DNA of 64,000 bases from Sphingobacterium corticibacterium (GCF_004208525.1 NZ_SGIT01000001.1:1612001-1676000), one strand, 5' to 3'; positions 35,046 through 44,051 are shown, numbered from the stretch's first letter. The notes: generated by a model not told the origin, from the sequence alone. A program made the numbers and translations.

Positions 35046-35882
35046 TTATAAAGGAATACTCTCCAAACCGAAACTTTCAAATCCCACTTTCATCTGATAA
35101 AGCTTGACTACATCTAAATTATTTTCAATTAAAAAATTTCTGATCTCCTGTTTATGTTGCTCAGATATTCTGCAGCCTAAATGGACTTCTTTAATCAGCT
35201 CCTTGGGATAAGCAATAACCTCATTGGGTTTATTGTGGAAAACCAATCTATACTCATCTTCATAGCCCCAACATTGATTTTTAGTAAAGCATCTGATAAA
35301 GGTAGTTTCCTTTTCTAATTGTTTAGTGAAGTCAATCAATGGGTAATCTGAAGAGTACTTTACTGGGCCAAGCTTAAAGCCATAATCTTTATACTTACTG
35401 GCCAAAAATTCAGCGAACTTACGCCCATCGAGTCCAAGACAATACCCTTTATGAAGATTGGCATAATGGCTCCACATAAGCATATTGTAAGGCTTTGTAG
35501 ACAAGGATAGGATACCATAAAATTCATTGTCCATTTCATAAATTACATCTGCATTCTCTTTCCAGTGTCTTTCAGGATTTTCACAGATATAATTGTACCG
35601 GCTCGTAGCATCGTATATTAACTCAATACGACTCTTCCTACCCCATTTATTATGGTCATAAGTATCAGTGTATCTACTTATAAAGTTTTCTAACGTGAAA
35701 CTATCTTTCGTATACTTATAAGGTAAAGCAATATCAAAAGGGTCATTGAAGTTAATCGGAGAACTTGCAAATAATTCAAAATTTAAAAGCGTGCGAGTGC
35801 CAAAGTTTTCACCTTGGCCTTCTCCTTCATATGGTCTATACTTATAAAGAATTTCAGGAATTTGTTCTAGGACATTCTCCAT
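35046..35882 (-). CDS. DUF2971-family protein
   Basis: The 278-residue protein has the DUF2971 hallmarks: an N-terminal LYKYRPYE, LFASSPINFNDPFDI, the GILSLSTKPYNMLMWSHYANLHKGYCLGLD core and CWGYEDEYRLVFH. DUF2971 proteins are frequent in phage-defence neighbourhoods; some related folds are thought to modify or bind nucleotides. The catalytic function is not established. It is 25 bases after the AAA+ gene in the same operon. Confidence 0.85.
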   Translation of the reverse strand: MENVLEQIPEILYKYRPYEGEGQGENFGTRTLLNFELFASSPINFNDPFDIALPYKYTKDSFTLENFISRYTDTYDHNKWGRKSRIELIYDATSRYNYICENPERHWKENADVIYEMDNEFYGILSLSTKPYNMLMWSHYANLHKGYCLGLDGRKFAEFLASKYKDYGFKLGPVKYSSDYPLIDFTKQLEKETTFIRCFTKNQCWGYEDEYRLVFHNKPNEVIAYPKELIKEVHLGCRISEQHKQEIRNFLIENNLDVVKLYQMKVGFESFGLESIPL

Positions 35883-35907
35883 AGCAAAGTATTATGTATT
35901 CAAGTAG

Positions 35908-37464
35908 TTAAATATTAAGAGCCGAGTTTTCATCTATTGATGTTTCTAAAAATTTAACAAAAACCTTTTTAATTTCTTTATTAAGGTCTCTCATATTCTG
36001 GTATTTTCCAACATCGATACATTTATTGAAATATTCGAGCAGATGCACTTCCAAATCTTCATTTTGATCTGAAGAAATTTTCTTGATAATACTTTTTGTC
36101 CGAAACTCCAAGTACTTTCTTTTATCCTGAGATCTCAATAGAGTAAACATACATTTATAATCAAATCTCGATCTCAACTCAGGAGAAATTCTTTTAGGAA
36201 AATCTTCTTTGCTTATATTAGAAGTAAAAACAACAATAAAGCCATTCAAATCAATTTCATCACCCAAAGAACTTGTCATTTTACCACTTTCCAAAACATC
36301 TAAGAAGTAGTTAAATAATGTTGCATTAGATTTTTCAAACTCATCGATTAAAAGAACCCCTATATCTGTGTCACGAACTTTCATAAAAATCTCACCATCA
36401 TCGCTACCAATATATCCACGGGCACTACCTATTAGAGAACTTAATGAAAATTCATTACTATAGTTGCCAAAATTTATCTTCGCTAATCTTTTACTCCCTC
36501 CTAAACAATTGAAGATAGCTCGAGCGACTTCTGTTTTCCCAACTCCCGAGTCTCCCATAAGAAATAAAGAAAGTATCTTATGCTCTCCAATTTTATTAAA
36601 CACCCTAAAACTTTTTACTAGCTCTTCAAAATCATCTTTAAACTTAGGATGTCCATACAGTTTGTTTCGAAATTTCTCAAAAAACAAACTCAATTCATCG
36701 TCTTCCAATTCAGTGATTAATTTATGTTTTTTGGCTATAGAAACAGATTTATCACTGGCAAACGAAACTGTGGGATCTAATAAACCACTATCTTGAATTG
36801 CAATAAATTTATTAAAAATAAATCGTAGCTCGTATTGCAATTTTGCTTTTTTATTTTCATCGCATATGTATATAGTCTGATAAGGAAGTTTATATACTAC
36901 GTCTTCCGCTAACGATTGAAAGCGATTATATTCTACCAAACAAGAAACATCAATTATAACAGACTCATATTGAAAAGATTCCATTAATGATGGTTGAGAA
37001 ATATATCTGGAAATGCTTTCAATCACATACCCGCATTGATTAAGATGAGCTTCCAAAATAGAATAGGCATCAGACAGATAAAAAGATAATGCTCTATTAT
37101 TCCCTTTTATAATTTTTTCCAATGTCTCATCATCATCAGAAACAATATTGTCACAAATATATTCCTTGTCCGATGATGAAAAAAAGTGTCTCAGCTCATA
37201 GGACATACTCCCCCACTTACTATCTTCGCAAATGAAAGTTACATAATTTGTGAATCTGTATAAAACCTGTTCAGCGACTGATTGTTTGTGAACAAACTCT
37301 GAAAGTGAAGAAATATCTACTACATCTAAAATTGAATGACCTTCAATTAGATTTATGTCATTAATAAACTTTGTTATACTTACAATTGATTTGCCCTCGC
37401 GTTCATTATCATCTTTCAATTTATAAAAATTAGCTTTTCGATAGAGCAAAAGTTCCTTTTCCAT
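35908..37464 (-). CDS. ClpB/ClpA-like AAA+ ATPase with duplicated N-terminal domain
   Basis: The C-terminal half is a AAA+ module of the ClpA/B type: Walker A GDSGVGKT (residues 304-311), Walker B LLIDEFEKS (371-379), sensor-1 FTSN (413-416) and arginine-finger region RISPELRSRFD (425-435). The N-terminal 230 residues contain two copies of one motif of about 50 residues: ILDVVDISSLSEFVHKQSVA with YELRHFF, and VIIDVSCLVEYNRFQSLAED with YELRFIF. This is an internal duplication I cannot assign. The stop lies 25 bases before DUF2971, and the start is 4 bases after the upstream stop, so coexpression is likely. Confidence 0.8.
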   Translation of the reverse strand: MEKELLLYRKANFYKLKDDNEREGKSIVSITKFINDINLIEGHSILDVVDISSLSEFVHKQSVAEQVLYRFTNYVTFICEDSKWGSMSYELRHFFSSSDKEYICDNIVSDDDETLEKIIKGNNRALSFYLSDAYSILEAHLNQCGYVIESISRYISQPSLMESFQYESVIIDVSCLVEYNRFQSLAEDVVYKLPYQTIYICDENKKAKLQYELRFIFNKFIAIQDSGLLDPTVSFASDKSVSIAKKHKLITELEDDELSLFFEKFRNKLYGHPKFKDDFEELVKSFRVFNKIGEHKILSLFLMGDSGVGKTEVARAIFNCLGGSKRLAKINFGNYSNEFSLSSLIGSARGYIGSDDGEIFMKVRDTDIGVLLIDEFEKSNATLFNYFLDVLESGKMTSSLGDEIDLNGFIVVFTSNISKEDFPKRISPELRSRFDYKCMFTLLRSQDKRKYLEFRTKSIIKKISSDQNEDLEVHLLEYFNKCIDVGKYQNMRDLNKEIKKVFVKFLETSIDENSALNI

Positions 37465-37468
37465 TAAA

Positions 37469-38329
37469 CTATCTTTTATTTACACTAACATTCTGTATTA
37501 TGGCCAATAGATCTATGTAATGATAATGACTGTCATCCCCAGAGCTCTTGAAGCTGAACGTAAAGTCCTTGCGATCTTTAATAGTGTAATGGCTTTCCTG
37601 AATCTCGTCCTCACTATCTTGGTTAGTCTGCTGAACAAAATTTTGAAATTCACCTAACTCTTGAAAATATTGAAATGAATTACGAAGTTCATCGATCTTT
37701 ATTTTTCCTTTATATAGGCCAACTATTGATACTTTCCCAACAAAAAGATCATCAACACTATAGGAACTTTCAAATTCATTTTCAAAAGTTAAAGGAATCT
37801 TTATAAGGAGCTCCTCTGAACGTTCTGAGATCTCACCTCTAATCTTGTAAGCATAATCCTTAAACATAGAGTTGAACAAGCCATTAATGTCGATACCGTT
37901 TGTCCCAGGCGCCATAATATCCTTCAACGCACCACTATTTATGAATTTCACAATTCGTAATTCGTCCTCATTTTCTAAAGATAACCTTACATTATCCACT
38001 TTTATCAACTCGCCCTCATTGAAGCTTTCGAAATCATCTACAGTTCGACAATTCTTCACAACCTCATCAAGTATCACCGATTTAGTTGTCTTGATTTCAA
38101 ATGTTTCTAAAACCTTCTTAGACCCCGATCCTTTTACGCTTCCACCGGCTTCTGCTTCACCCAATTTAAATATGTCTAAGATATTAAAACCAAGCTTGGT
38201 TTTCAGGTATGCATCGCCCTCCAACCCATTTTGGCTTTCGACTTCCTGTTGCATTGAAATGATGTTGTTTAACATCATCTTAATCTCATAGACCTTCGGA
38301 AAGTTTATGTAGTATATATTAAAAATCAT
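37469..38329 (-). CDS. Unassigned defence-operon protein (DUF6414-like start)
   Basis: The 286-residue soluble protein starts MIFNIYYINFPKVYEIKMML, reminiscent of DUF6414-type proteins that begin with a short strand and a 'vekv' helix. A Gly/Ser linker (AEAGGSVKGSGSKKV) follows and then beta-rich sequence. It sits between the RloC-like nuclease and the AAA+ ATPase with gaps of 38 and 4 bases. Its position suggests an adaptor or substrate-recognition role for one of them; this is inference only. Confidence 0.5.
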   Translation of the reverse strand: MIFNIYYINFPKVYEIKMMLNNIISMQQEVESQNGLEGDAYLKTKLGFNILDIFKLGEAEAGGSVKGSGSKKVLETFEIKTTKSVILDEVVKNCRTVDDFESFNEGELIKVDNVRLSLENEDELRIVKFINSGALKDIMAPGTNGIDINGLFNSMFKDYAYKIRGEISERSEELLIKIPLTFENEFESSYSVDDLFVGKVSIVGLYKGKIKIDELRNSFQYFQELGEFQNFVQQTNQDSEDEIQESHYTIKDRKDFTFSFKSSGDDSHYHYIDLLAIIQNVSVNKR

Positions 38330-38367
38330 AAATATAAATTTTCATATAATAGCAAGTAGTTTCTATT

Positions 38368-40596
38368 CTAAGCCGATATTTCTTCTTCATTCGTTTCTTC
38401 TATTCTCATCATCAAGTTATAATGACCAGAATTATCTGTATGTATAAAAATATCTTTAAACACTTTTAGGTAATTCTCTACAGTCATATGAGGATACTCA
38501 ATAAAAAAATCATCCGGAAGCGTGTGAGAGCCCTCATTTATCCAACTAATCAAAGACCTACAAATTTCCTTTTCTTCTGGAGTTTCAAATTTTCCTATTA
38601 AATACTCATCTCTTCTACTACCTAGAATTGAAAAAAAATTCTCAAGAACTCTTCTCATCGTATTTTGAATAGTAATCGCAGAATTATTTTGCCAATCTCT
38701 CAAATCCTGCCAAAGAAGTTCATAGGATGATTGAATAGGGTTTCTATTGCCGTAGGGCTGAATGACGGATACACCATTGTTCTTTCGAAGAATCCAAAAA
38801 TTACTCTTTTCTTTAACAGTTCGATTCAAGCCTTCAAACGAAGTTTCTTTATGAAAATAAACATTATGGGTTAAAACAATAAGTTGAGTTATATTCCCTT
38901 TATTTTTTTTTATGTCTTTAATCAACTCTTTCAATAAAGTACTAACGACAAAAAGAACATTACTGTCTAAACTAGAAATTGGGTCGTCAACAATCAATAT
39001 CCGCTCACTATTTACATTTTCTATAGAATCACCACCTTTAGATCTCTGCAAAAAGTATAAAAATGTTAAAAACGTCACCTCTCCTTCGCTTAAAGTGTTT
39101 TCCACTTTATCGCCATTATCCCGCTCTATTTGGTAATAACCATTTTCCACATAAGGAACAATTTTAAAATTGTTGAAACCATATGATCTCAACAACCTAT
39201 TTATACTGTTTACTGTTGGTTCAATGCTGGTAACATTTGCGCTCATTTCTTGAATGAGATTATTAATCGTTAACACCTTCTCTTTCTGTTTATCAATTTG
39301 CATTCCCAAACCTGCAAGAGCTTTGTCAATTGAATTTAGAGAACTAATATAGGTTTGGATTTCATCTTTATAGTCCTCACACACAAATCTCCAAATTTGG
39401 CCAATCAGTAAGTCTTTCTCCACTCGAATATTGCGAACTAATGAATTATGCTTCCCCCTTTTCTCATTAGAATTTTTAAGGATAATATTTATATCATTCA
39501 AACTCCCCGAAGATTGTGTCAATGATATTAATCGGCTGGGTTCCTTTATTTTGCCTAACAAAAGATCTAAATTTGAACGTCTTATCGTAACAAACGTCTT
39601 TATATTTGACGAAAATAAATCTAGATCGATATTTGGTGATATATCTGTCTTAATATTTGTTTCAATACTATCCAGATAGTTTAACAGAGTATCTGTCAAA
39701 GTAAGGTACTCGTCTGAAAGCCTTTTCATTTGTTCGATGTTAAGAAGGTATTCCTCATCAAAGAATGAATCGAATTGATTTCTAAGAACCTGATCAATGG
39801 TGTCGTGCTGACAAAATGGGCATGTATCATTCTCTACAAATTTACGACCCTCATTTACCCAATCACTAATATTAAGTCTGTTTATAAACTTAGCTATATC
39901 GACATCAGCAGTCCCTACAATTACTTTTTGCCAGATAGGATCAGTTTCTATATCTAACAGTCTAGTAGTATCCAGCTCTTTAATTATCGATTGTTCATAC
40001 AATATTGAACCGAAAACTGTACTCGCTTTTTCAATTAAAATATCTTTTAAAATTAGTTCACAATCATTTGACTTATATTGCTCTAATAATTTTACTTTAA
40101 ACGATTCTTTTTTTCCCATTACTCCTGAGAAAGCAGCTTTAAAATAAGCTTCATATCTTTTAAACACCTTATTCCATGCCTGTTCTTTAAAGTTTTCTTC
40201 TAATATTTTTTTTTCTTCGTGTTTGCTTTCAAAATTGTCCTGCCTTTGCCTTAGAGTGATTTTCTGTTCCTTCAGTTCAATTGTTTTCTTTTCTATAAAT
40301 TCTATTTCATCTTTGGTTGCCTCTCCTAGAGTAAAAATTCCTCTTACGTTCCCTTCACCAAAGTTTCTATCTCTAAACTCTTTATTGTATACTAAAACTT
40401 CAGTTTCCGAATTCTGTTTCCAAGAATGGCTACAATTAGAATACTTATTTGAAGATGAATCCAAAAAATAATTCGATATGGTAGTTTTCCCACAACCGTT
40501 AGCGCCATAAATAAAGTTAATCATACCTAAATTTTCGATTGTTACTCCTTGAGCACAATAACTGGCTACGTCCTTTATTGTAATTGAATTTATCAT
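38368..40596 (-). CDS. RloC/PrrC-like ATPase-nuclease (AAA_13 type)
   Basis: The 742-residue protein has an ABC-type ATPase split by coiled coil: Walker A GANGCGKT (31-38), a zinc-hook-like CPFC (about residue 255), signature LSEGE and Walker B ILIVDDPISSLDSN. The C-terminal part (about 650-705) has R-x3-E in MRRVLENFF and a His 39 residues later in WINEGSH. That is the order and rough spacing of the PrrC/RloC anticodon-nuclease R-E-H triad. It may therefore be a tRNA-cleaving defence enzyme activated by DNA damage or phage. The nuclease call is motif-based; a homologous ATPase lacking activity cannot be excluded. Confidence 0.75.
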   Translation of the reverse strand: MINSITIKDVASYCAQGVTIENLGMINFIYGANGCGKTTISNYFLDSSSNKYSNCSHSWKQNSETEVLVYNKEFRDRNFGEGNVRGIFTLGEATKDEIEFIEKKTIELKEQKITLRQRQDNFESKHEEKKILEENFKEQAWNKVFKRYEAYFKAAFSGVMGKKESFKVKLLEQYKSNDCELILKDILIEKASTVFGSILYEQSIIKELDTTRLLDIETDPIWQKVIVGTADVDIAKFINRLNISDWVNEGRKFVENDTCPFCQHDTIDQVLRNQFDSFFDEEYLLNIEQMKRLSDEYLTLTDTLLNYLDSIETNIKTDISPNIDLDLFSSNIKTFVTIRRSNLDLLLGKIKEPSRLISLTQSSGSLNDINIILKNSNEKRGKHNSLVRNIRVEKDLLIGQIWRFVCEDYKDEIQTYISSLNSIDKALAGLGMQIDKQKEKVLTINNLIQEMSANVTSIEPTVNSINRLLRSYGFNNFKIVPYVENGYYQIERDNGDKVENTLSEGEVTFLTFLYFLQRSKGGDSIENVNSERILIVDDPISSLDSNVLFVVSTLLKELIKDIKKNKGNITQLIVLTHNVYFHKETSFEGLNRTVKEKSNFWILRKNNGVSVIQPYGNRNPIQSSYELLWQDLRDWQNNSAITIQNTMRRVLENFFSILGSRRDEYLIGKFETPEEKEICRSLISWINEGSHTLPDDFFIEYPHMTVENYLKVFKDIFIHTDNSGHYNLMMRIEETNEEEISA

Positions 40597-40624
40597 AATT
40601 CAAGTCTTAAAAATGCATCTATAT

Positions 40625-40819
40625 TTAATTCTCCGTAGAGTTTATTCGTTCAATATCAATAAAAATTTCATCTAATGGTAGACTATATATTTTGCACCCT
40701 ATCTTTCTTAAAGAAGCCGAAAATAACACCCTATAGTTCTCATTATTAGATAGATGAACTTTAAATTCTTTCTCTAAATCTCCATGACTAATGTATAGCG
40801 GTTCTATCTCTCCCATCAT
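40625..40819 (-). CDS. Small protein at the head of the defence operon
   Basis: The 64-residue soluble protein (LEKEFKVHLSNNENYRVLFS; LPLDEIFIDIERINS) is encoded 28 bases before the RloC-like gene on the same strand. No helix-turn-helix is evident. It could be a regulator, an immunity-type antitoxin or a truncated domain. Short, so the coding call relies on context. Confidence 0.45.
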   Translation of the reverse strand: MMGEIEPLYISHGDLEKEFKVHLSNNENYRVLFSASLRKIGCKIYSLPLDEIFIDIERINSTEN

Positions 40820-41362
40820 TTCGTTATATTACTTATATTATTTCTCTGAAGATATTGTTATCCGCGTCATTATCCTCCGCTCACGTTGTTAGTAGAACGA
40901 ATCGTGAGTACTCCACATAAAACTTGTTTGCATCTTCTCGGCTAATAATCTTTACTTCACTCCCATTGGTTAATCGATTAGATTGCAAATGTTAAATTAC
41001 TAAAATATTTTTCATTTAAGAAATGATGTATCTCACTTCCTCCCTTTTTCTTGTTGGAATAAAGTTAAAATAAGCATTTCGGATAGAGATACGGGAAACC
41101 GTAACTAAATCATCCCGCGCTATTCCTTATTATTTCGCATAATCAAAAGCATATGATCTGCTTCCCTATCAACACAAATAGATTTATCACTTTTTATCTT
41201 GCCGCGTTTGGTTACGCTGCAGGTACTTTACCCAATATGAGAAATAGCGATTATTTGGCGAACCGAAGGCTGTATTTGTACCGTCAACAACAAGTCTCAT
41301 CTTAAAAATATGTATTAAAGTATATCTAAATTTATTTTTATTTCACATTTTTAGATAAACTT
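40820..41362. other. Region without a recognised gene
   Basis: About 540 AT-rich bases between the defence operon promoter side and the array region. Only short frames are present. No repeats or hairpins of note were seen. The promoter of the operon must lie near 40.82-40.95 kb but is not identifiable with confidence. Confidence 0.4.
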
Positions 41363-41402
41363 AGCACACTATACTCCTTATTGACAAACTGCACTTGAAA
41401 CT
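41363..41402 (-). pseudogene. Fragment of an AlbA_2/RecG-like gene
   Basis: TATACTCCTTATTGACAAAC and the following GCACTTGAAAC match the segment at 47378-47408 and 49211-49240 that encodes LQFQVQFINKEY. It is a 40-base relic of the same gene family. Confidence 0.5.
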
Positions 41403-41444
41403 TAGTCTACACCTTCCACACGCGTAGATTTTGTTAAGACCTTA

Positions 41445-41631
41445 TTCGGATGTTATTCGCATCTCGTTCGGAAGATTACCGGCATTCTACCGGTAAGTTA
41501 CCGAGGATTTACCGTGCGCAACACGGTAAATCCTCGGTAAATACACGGTAAATCATCTTTGAACGGGCGAACAGAGTCCGAACAGTGTATAAACAAAGGT
41601 TAAATAGCATTCGAAGAGACGTTAGAAACTC
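41445..41631. repeat. 11-nt-periodic array (about 13-17 units)
   Basis: Stepping 11 nt from 41445 gives TTCGGATGTTA, TTCGCATCTCG, TTCGGAAGATT, ACCGGCATTCT, ACCGGTAAGTT, ACCGAGGATTT, ACCGTGCGCAA, CACGGTAAATC, CTCGGTAAATA, CACGGTAAATC and further weaker units to about 41631. A CGG core stays in a fixed phase. The unit sequence is unrelated to that of the 30.2-kb array but the period is the same. Confidence 0.85.
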
Positions 41632-41676
41632 TATAGCTTTTCGTTGAGTCCCTCATTAACCAGCAAGGATGCGACG

Positions 41677-41739
41677 TCGGCATATGAAAAAACAGCGACG
41701 GCGTGTATCTTCCTGTTTACGTGCATGCACAAAATGAGG
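41677..41739. repeat. Three 21-nt units related to the 46.4-kb array
   Basis: Three consecutive 21-nt units start TCGGCATATG (41677), ACGGCGTGTA (41698) and ACGTGCATGC (41719). The first matches the TCGGCATACG core of the array at 46.4 kb. They end 12 bases before the conserved palindrome element. Confidence 0.6.
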
Positions 41740-41750
41740 GATTCGTCGCA

Positions 41751-41796
41751 TTACAATAAAAGTTTATTGTTACCTTTATTGGTATAATGAATTATG
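41751..41796 (+). promoter_or_regulatory. Repeated palindrome-promoter element, copy 1
   Basis: ACAATAAA-AG-TTTATTGT (41753-41770) is a perfect 8+2+8 palindrome followed by TTATTGGTATAATGAATTATG, which contains a TATAAT-like box. Three further copies occur at 47213, 57048 and 63483. This copy leads directly into the ORF6N gene. Confidence 0.75.
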
Positions 41797-41813
41797 AACG
41801 AAACCATTAAGTT

Positions 41814-42395
41814 ATGAGTAAAACCAAAACAGAAGTAAAAGCAGTAGCCATAGCGGACGATGTACTCCTCAATAAGATATACGCATTCGGAGGACAAAAA
41901 GTAATGTTGGATAGTGACCTGGCGGAGTTGTATGGGGTGGAGACTCGTGTCCTTAACCAGTCGGTGAATAGAAATATTGATCGTTTCCCTAAGGATTTCA
42001 TGTTTCAACTAAGTAAAGATGAGTGGGAAAACTTGAAATCACAAACTGTGATATCAAGTTGGGGAGGTAGACGAAAAGAACCTCTAGTATTTACCGAACA
42101 CGGCGTCTTAATGTTATCCAGTATCTTAAATAGCAGACAAGCAATCCAGATCAACATCCAAATAATGCGTATTTTCACGAAGTTACGTCAATATTTTTCG
42201 GACAACACCGAGATAAAGATGGAAATAGCCGAGATCAAATACACTGTAGAACAAATCGCTAAAAAACAGAAAGGTCATGATCAAAACATTGAACTACTCT
42301 TCGAATACATCGACCGACTGCAAGAGAAGCAGGATACCTCTCCTACCGCGTCAAAAGTAAAAAAGGTAATAGGTTTCAAAATTGGTGACAAATGA
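41814..42395 (+). CDS. ORF6N-domain DNA-binding protein
   Basis: This 193-residue protein carries the ORF6N domain (VLLNKIYAFGGQKVMLDSDL, AELYGVETRVLNQSVNRN, RFPKDFMFQLSKDE, VFTEHGVLMLSSIL), a linker helix and a C-terminal coiled coil (KKQKGHDQNIELLFEYIDRL). ORF6N proteins are phage-type or host DNA-binding proteins common in Bacteroidota; the molecular target is unknown. Its start follows the conserved palindrome element by 17 bases. The stop overlaps the next gene by 4 bases. A paralogue is at 52295 and a remnant at 63530. Confidence 0.9.
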   Translation: MSKTKTEVKAVAIADDVLLNKIYAFGGQKVMLDSDLAELYGVETRVLNQSVNRNIDRFPKDFMFQLSKDEWENLKSQTVISSWGGRRKEPLVFTEHGVLMLSSILNSRQAIQINIQIMRIFTKLRQYFSDNTEIKMEIAEIKYTVEQIAKKQKGHDQNIELLFEYIDRLQEKQDTSPTASKVKKVIGFKIGDK

Positions 42396-43105
42396 AAATT
42401 CCAACCATACACGGATACATCGATAGAAGGATCTTAATAAACTTCACGGCTGACCCCAAAGTGGTCGAGAAAATTGTTCCATTTCCATTTCGGCCTAAAA
42501 TTTACAAAGGAAAAGCTATCGTTGGAATCTGCCTGATCAGACTTAGAAACATAAAGCCCAAAGGATTGCCTGACTTCCTTGGCGTAAACTCAGAAAATGG
42601 CGCTCACCGGATTGCTGTTGAATGGGACGAAAACAATAAAACAAAATCTGGGGTATATATTCCTCGTAGAGACACGTCCTTAAAACTGAACACACTTATT
42701 GGAGGCAGAATATTTCCCGGTAAGCATCATTATGCAAAATTCCATGTAGAGGAAAACAACGGTAATTTTCACATTGATTTTAGGAGTTCTGATAACACGC
42801 TCATATCCATTGATGCAACCGAAGCCTTACTATTTAACGAAAGTTCCATTTTTGAAAGTTTGGATAAAGCCTCGGCTTTTTCTGAAGATGGAGATCTTGG
42901 ATACTCGCCCAACAAAAGCAAATTTGATGGGCTGACGTTGAAAGCATATACGTGGACGGTTAAACCACTTGACGTTTCAGTAGTGAAATCTAGCTTCTTT
43001 GAAAATGAAGAAATCTTCCCCAAGGGTTCAGTTACCTTTGACAATGCGCTATTAATGACAAACATTGAACATGAATGGAGAAGTGAAAGGAGGATTAAAG
43101 TATGA
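42392..43105 (+). CDS. DUF2071-family protein (YqjF-like)
   Basis: The 237-residue beta-rich protein fits DUF2071: RRILINFTADPKVVEKIVPF, AIVGICLIRLRNIKPKGLP, NGAHRIAVEWDE and GGRIFPGKHHYAKF in order. The function of the family is not established. The start codon overlaps the ORF6N stop (ATGA), indicating coupled translation. Confidence 0.75.
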   Translation: MKIPTIHGYIDRRILINFTADPKVVEKIVPFPFRPKIYKGKAIVGICLIRLRNIKPKGLPDFLGVNSENGAHRIAVEWDENNKTKSGVYIPRRDTSLKLNTLIGGRIFPGKHHYAKFHVEENNGNFHIDFRSSDNTLISIDATEALLFNESSIFESLDKASAFSEDGDLGYSPNKSKFDGLTLKAYTWTVKPLDVSVVKSSFFENEEIFPKGSVTFDNALLMTNIEHEWRSERRIKV

Positions 43106-43631
43106 AGTACCATTTCTATGTTGTGCTGGCGATATCCTCCATCTTATTTTGTGTATCCTGTAATTTTGCAGATGGCCGGTAGCGAATTACCATTATAACA
43201 TTGGTTCTTCAAAACGTAAATCTGGAAATTTGGAAGAAGCTATTCTAGAATATTCTAAAGCTATCCATTCGAATAAAAAACACCATAAGGCTTATGCATC
43301 AAGAGGAAGTGCTTATTTCGATCTAAAAGATTATCCCAATGCTATAAATGATTATTCTAAAGCGATACGCATAGATCCTAAAAACGCTGAAGTATATACT
43401 TATCGGGGTAGAACATATTACGAATGTGATAGTATCGAGTTAGCGCTCGCAGATTATAACAAGGCGATACAGCTGAATGACAAATTAGCTATCGCTTATT
43501 ATCAAAGAGGCCTACTGAGGTTTACAAACAAAGATTTGGTAGGCGGCTGTCAAGATTTTAAGAAAGCTGCCAATCTCGGTGACGAAGAATCGGCGGAAAC
43601 TGTCACGAAATATTGTAAAGAATTTTTGTGA
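43102..43631 (+). pseudogene. Frameshifted TPR lipoprotein
   Basis: A lipoprotein signal starts at the ATG at 43102 (AISSILFCVSCNFADGR) and stops at a TAG at 43180. The other frame then reads ANYHYNIGSSKRKSGNLEEA and continues into three TPR repeats to 43631 (AYASRGSAYFDLKDYPNAIN, AEVYTYRGRTYYECDSIELA). A one-base shift near 43175 joins them. Unless there is a sequencing error, the protein is no longer exported. It begins in a 4-base overlap with the DUF2071 stop. Confidence 0.7.
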
Positions 43632-43753
43632 AAACTGGGAAGGCTAATTGGGATCTTTAAAGCGATTAGAGGAACAGTTATTAAACATTAACCGATGAAT
43701 GAAACAGCAACACATACGGAGAATATTTCGCAGGAATATATAGAGAAAAAATA

Positions 43754-44023
43754 ATGTCTACACAAAAATACAGTATGGCATATCTGGAACATGCTCACAA
43801 AGCTTCGTCGTCTCATAGGGCAGAGATGGAAGATAGTACGTCATGCGGATGCTTTTATTGCCTGGCTACCTTCACTCCCATTGAAATAGTAGAGTGGATT
43901 GATGAACCTAACGGTGGTGAAACGGCAATCTGCCCAAAATGTGGTATTGATTCTGTACTGAGTTCAAAATACCCAATTGCAGACCCGATATTTCTGCGCG
44001 AGATGAATGCGTATTGGTTTTGA
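43754..44023 (+). CDS. Small zinc-ribbon-like cytosolic protein
   Basis: The 89-residue protein has two Cys pairs (CGCFYC and CPKCG) likely to bind zinc, and an IVEWIDEPNGGETAICPKCG core seen in a widespread family of small cytosolic proteins found in immunity-gene clusters. The exact function is unknown. Confidence 0.6.
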   Translation: MSTQKYSMAYLEHAHKASSSHRAEMEDSTSCGCFYCLATFTPIEIVEWIDEPNGGETAICPKCGIDSVLSSKYPIADPIFLREMNAYWF

Positions 44024-44051
44024 TTTAAATTAACAAACAACACTTCATACG

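Noticed and set aside
43695..43754. 19-residue frame MNETATHTENIS...
   Set aside because: Too short, no context, probably spacer before the zinc-ribbon gene.
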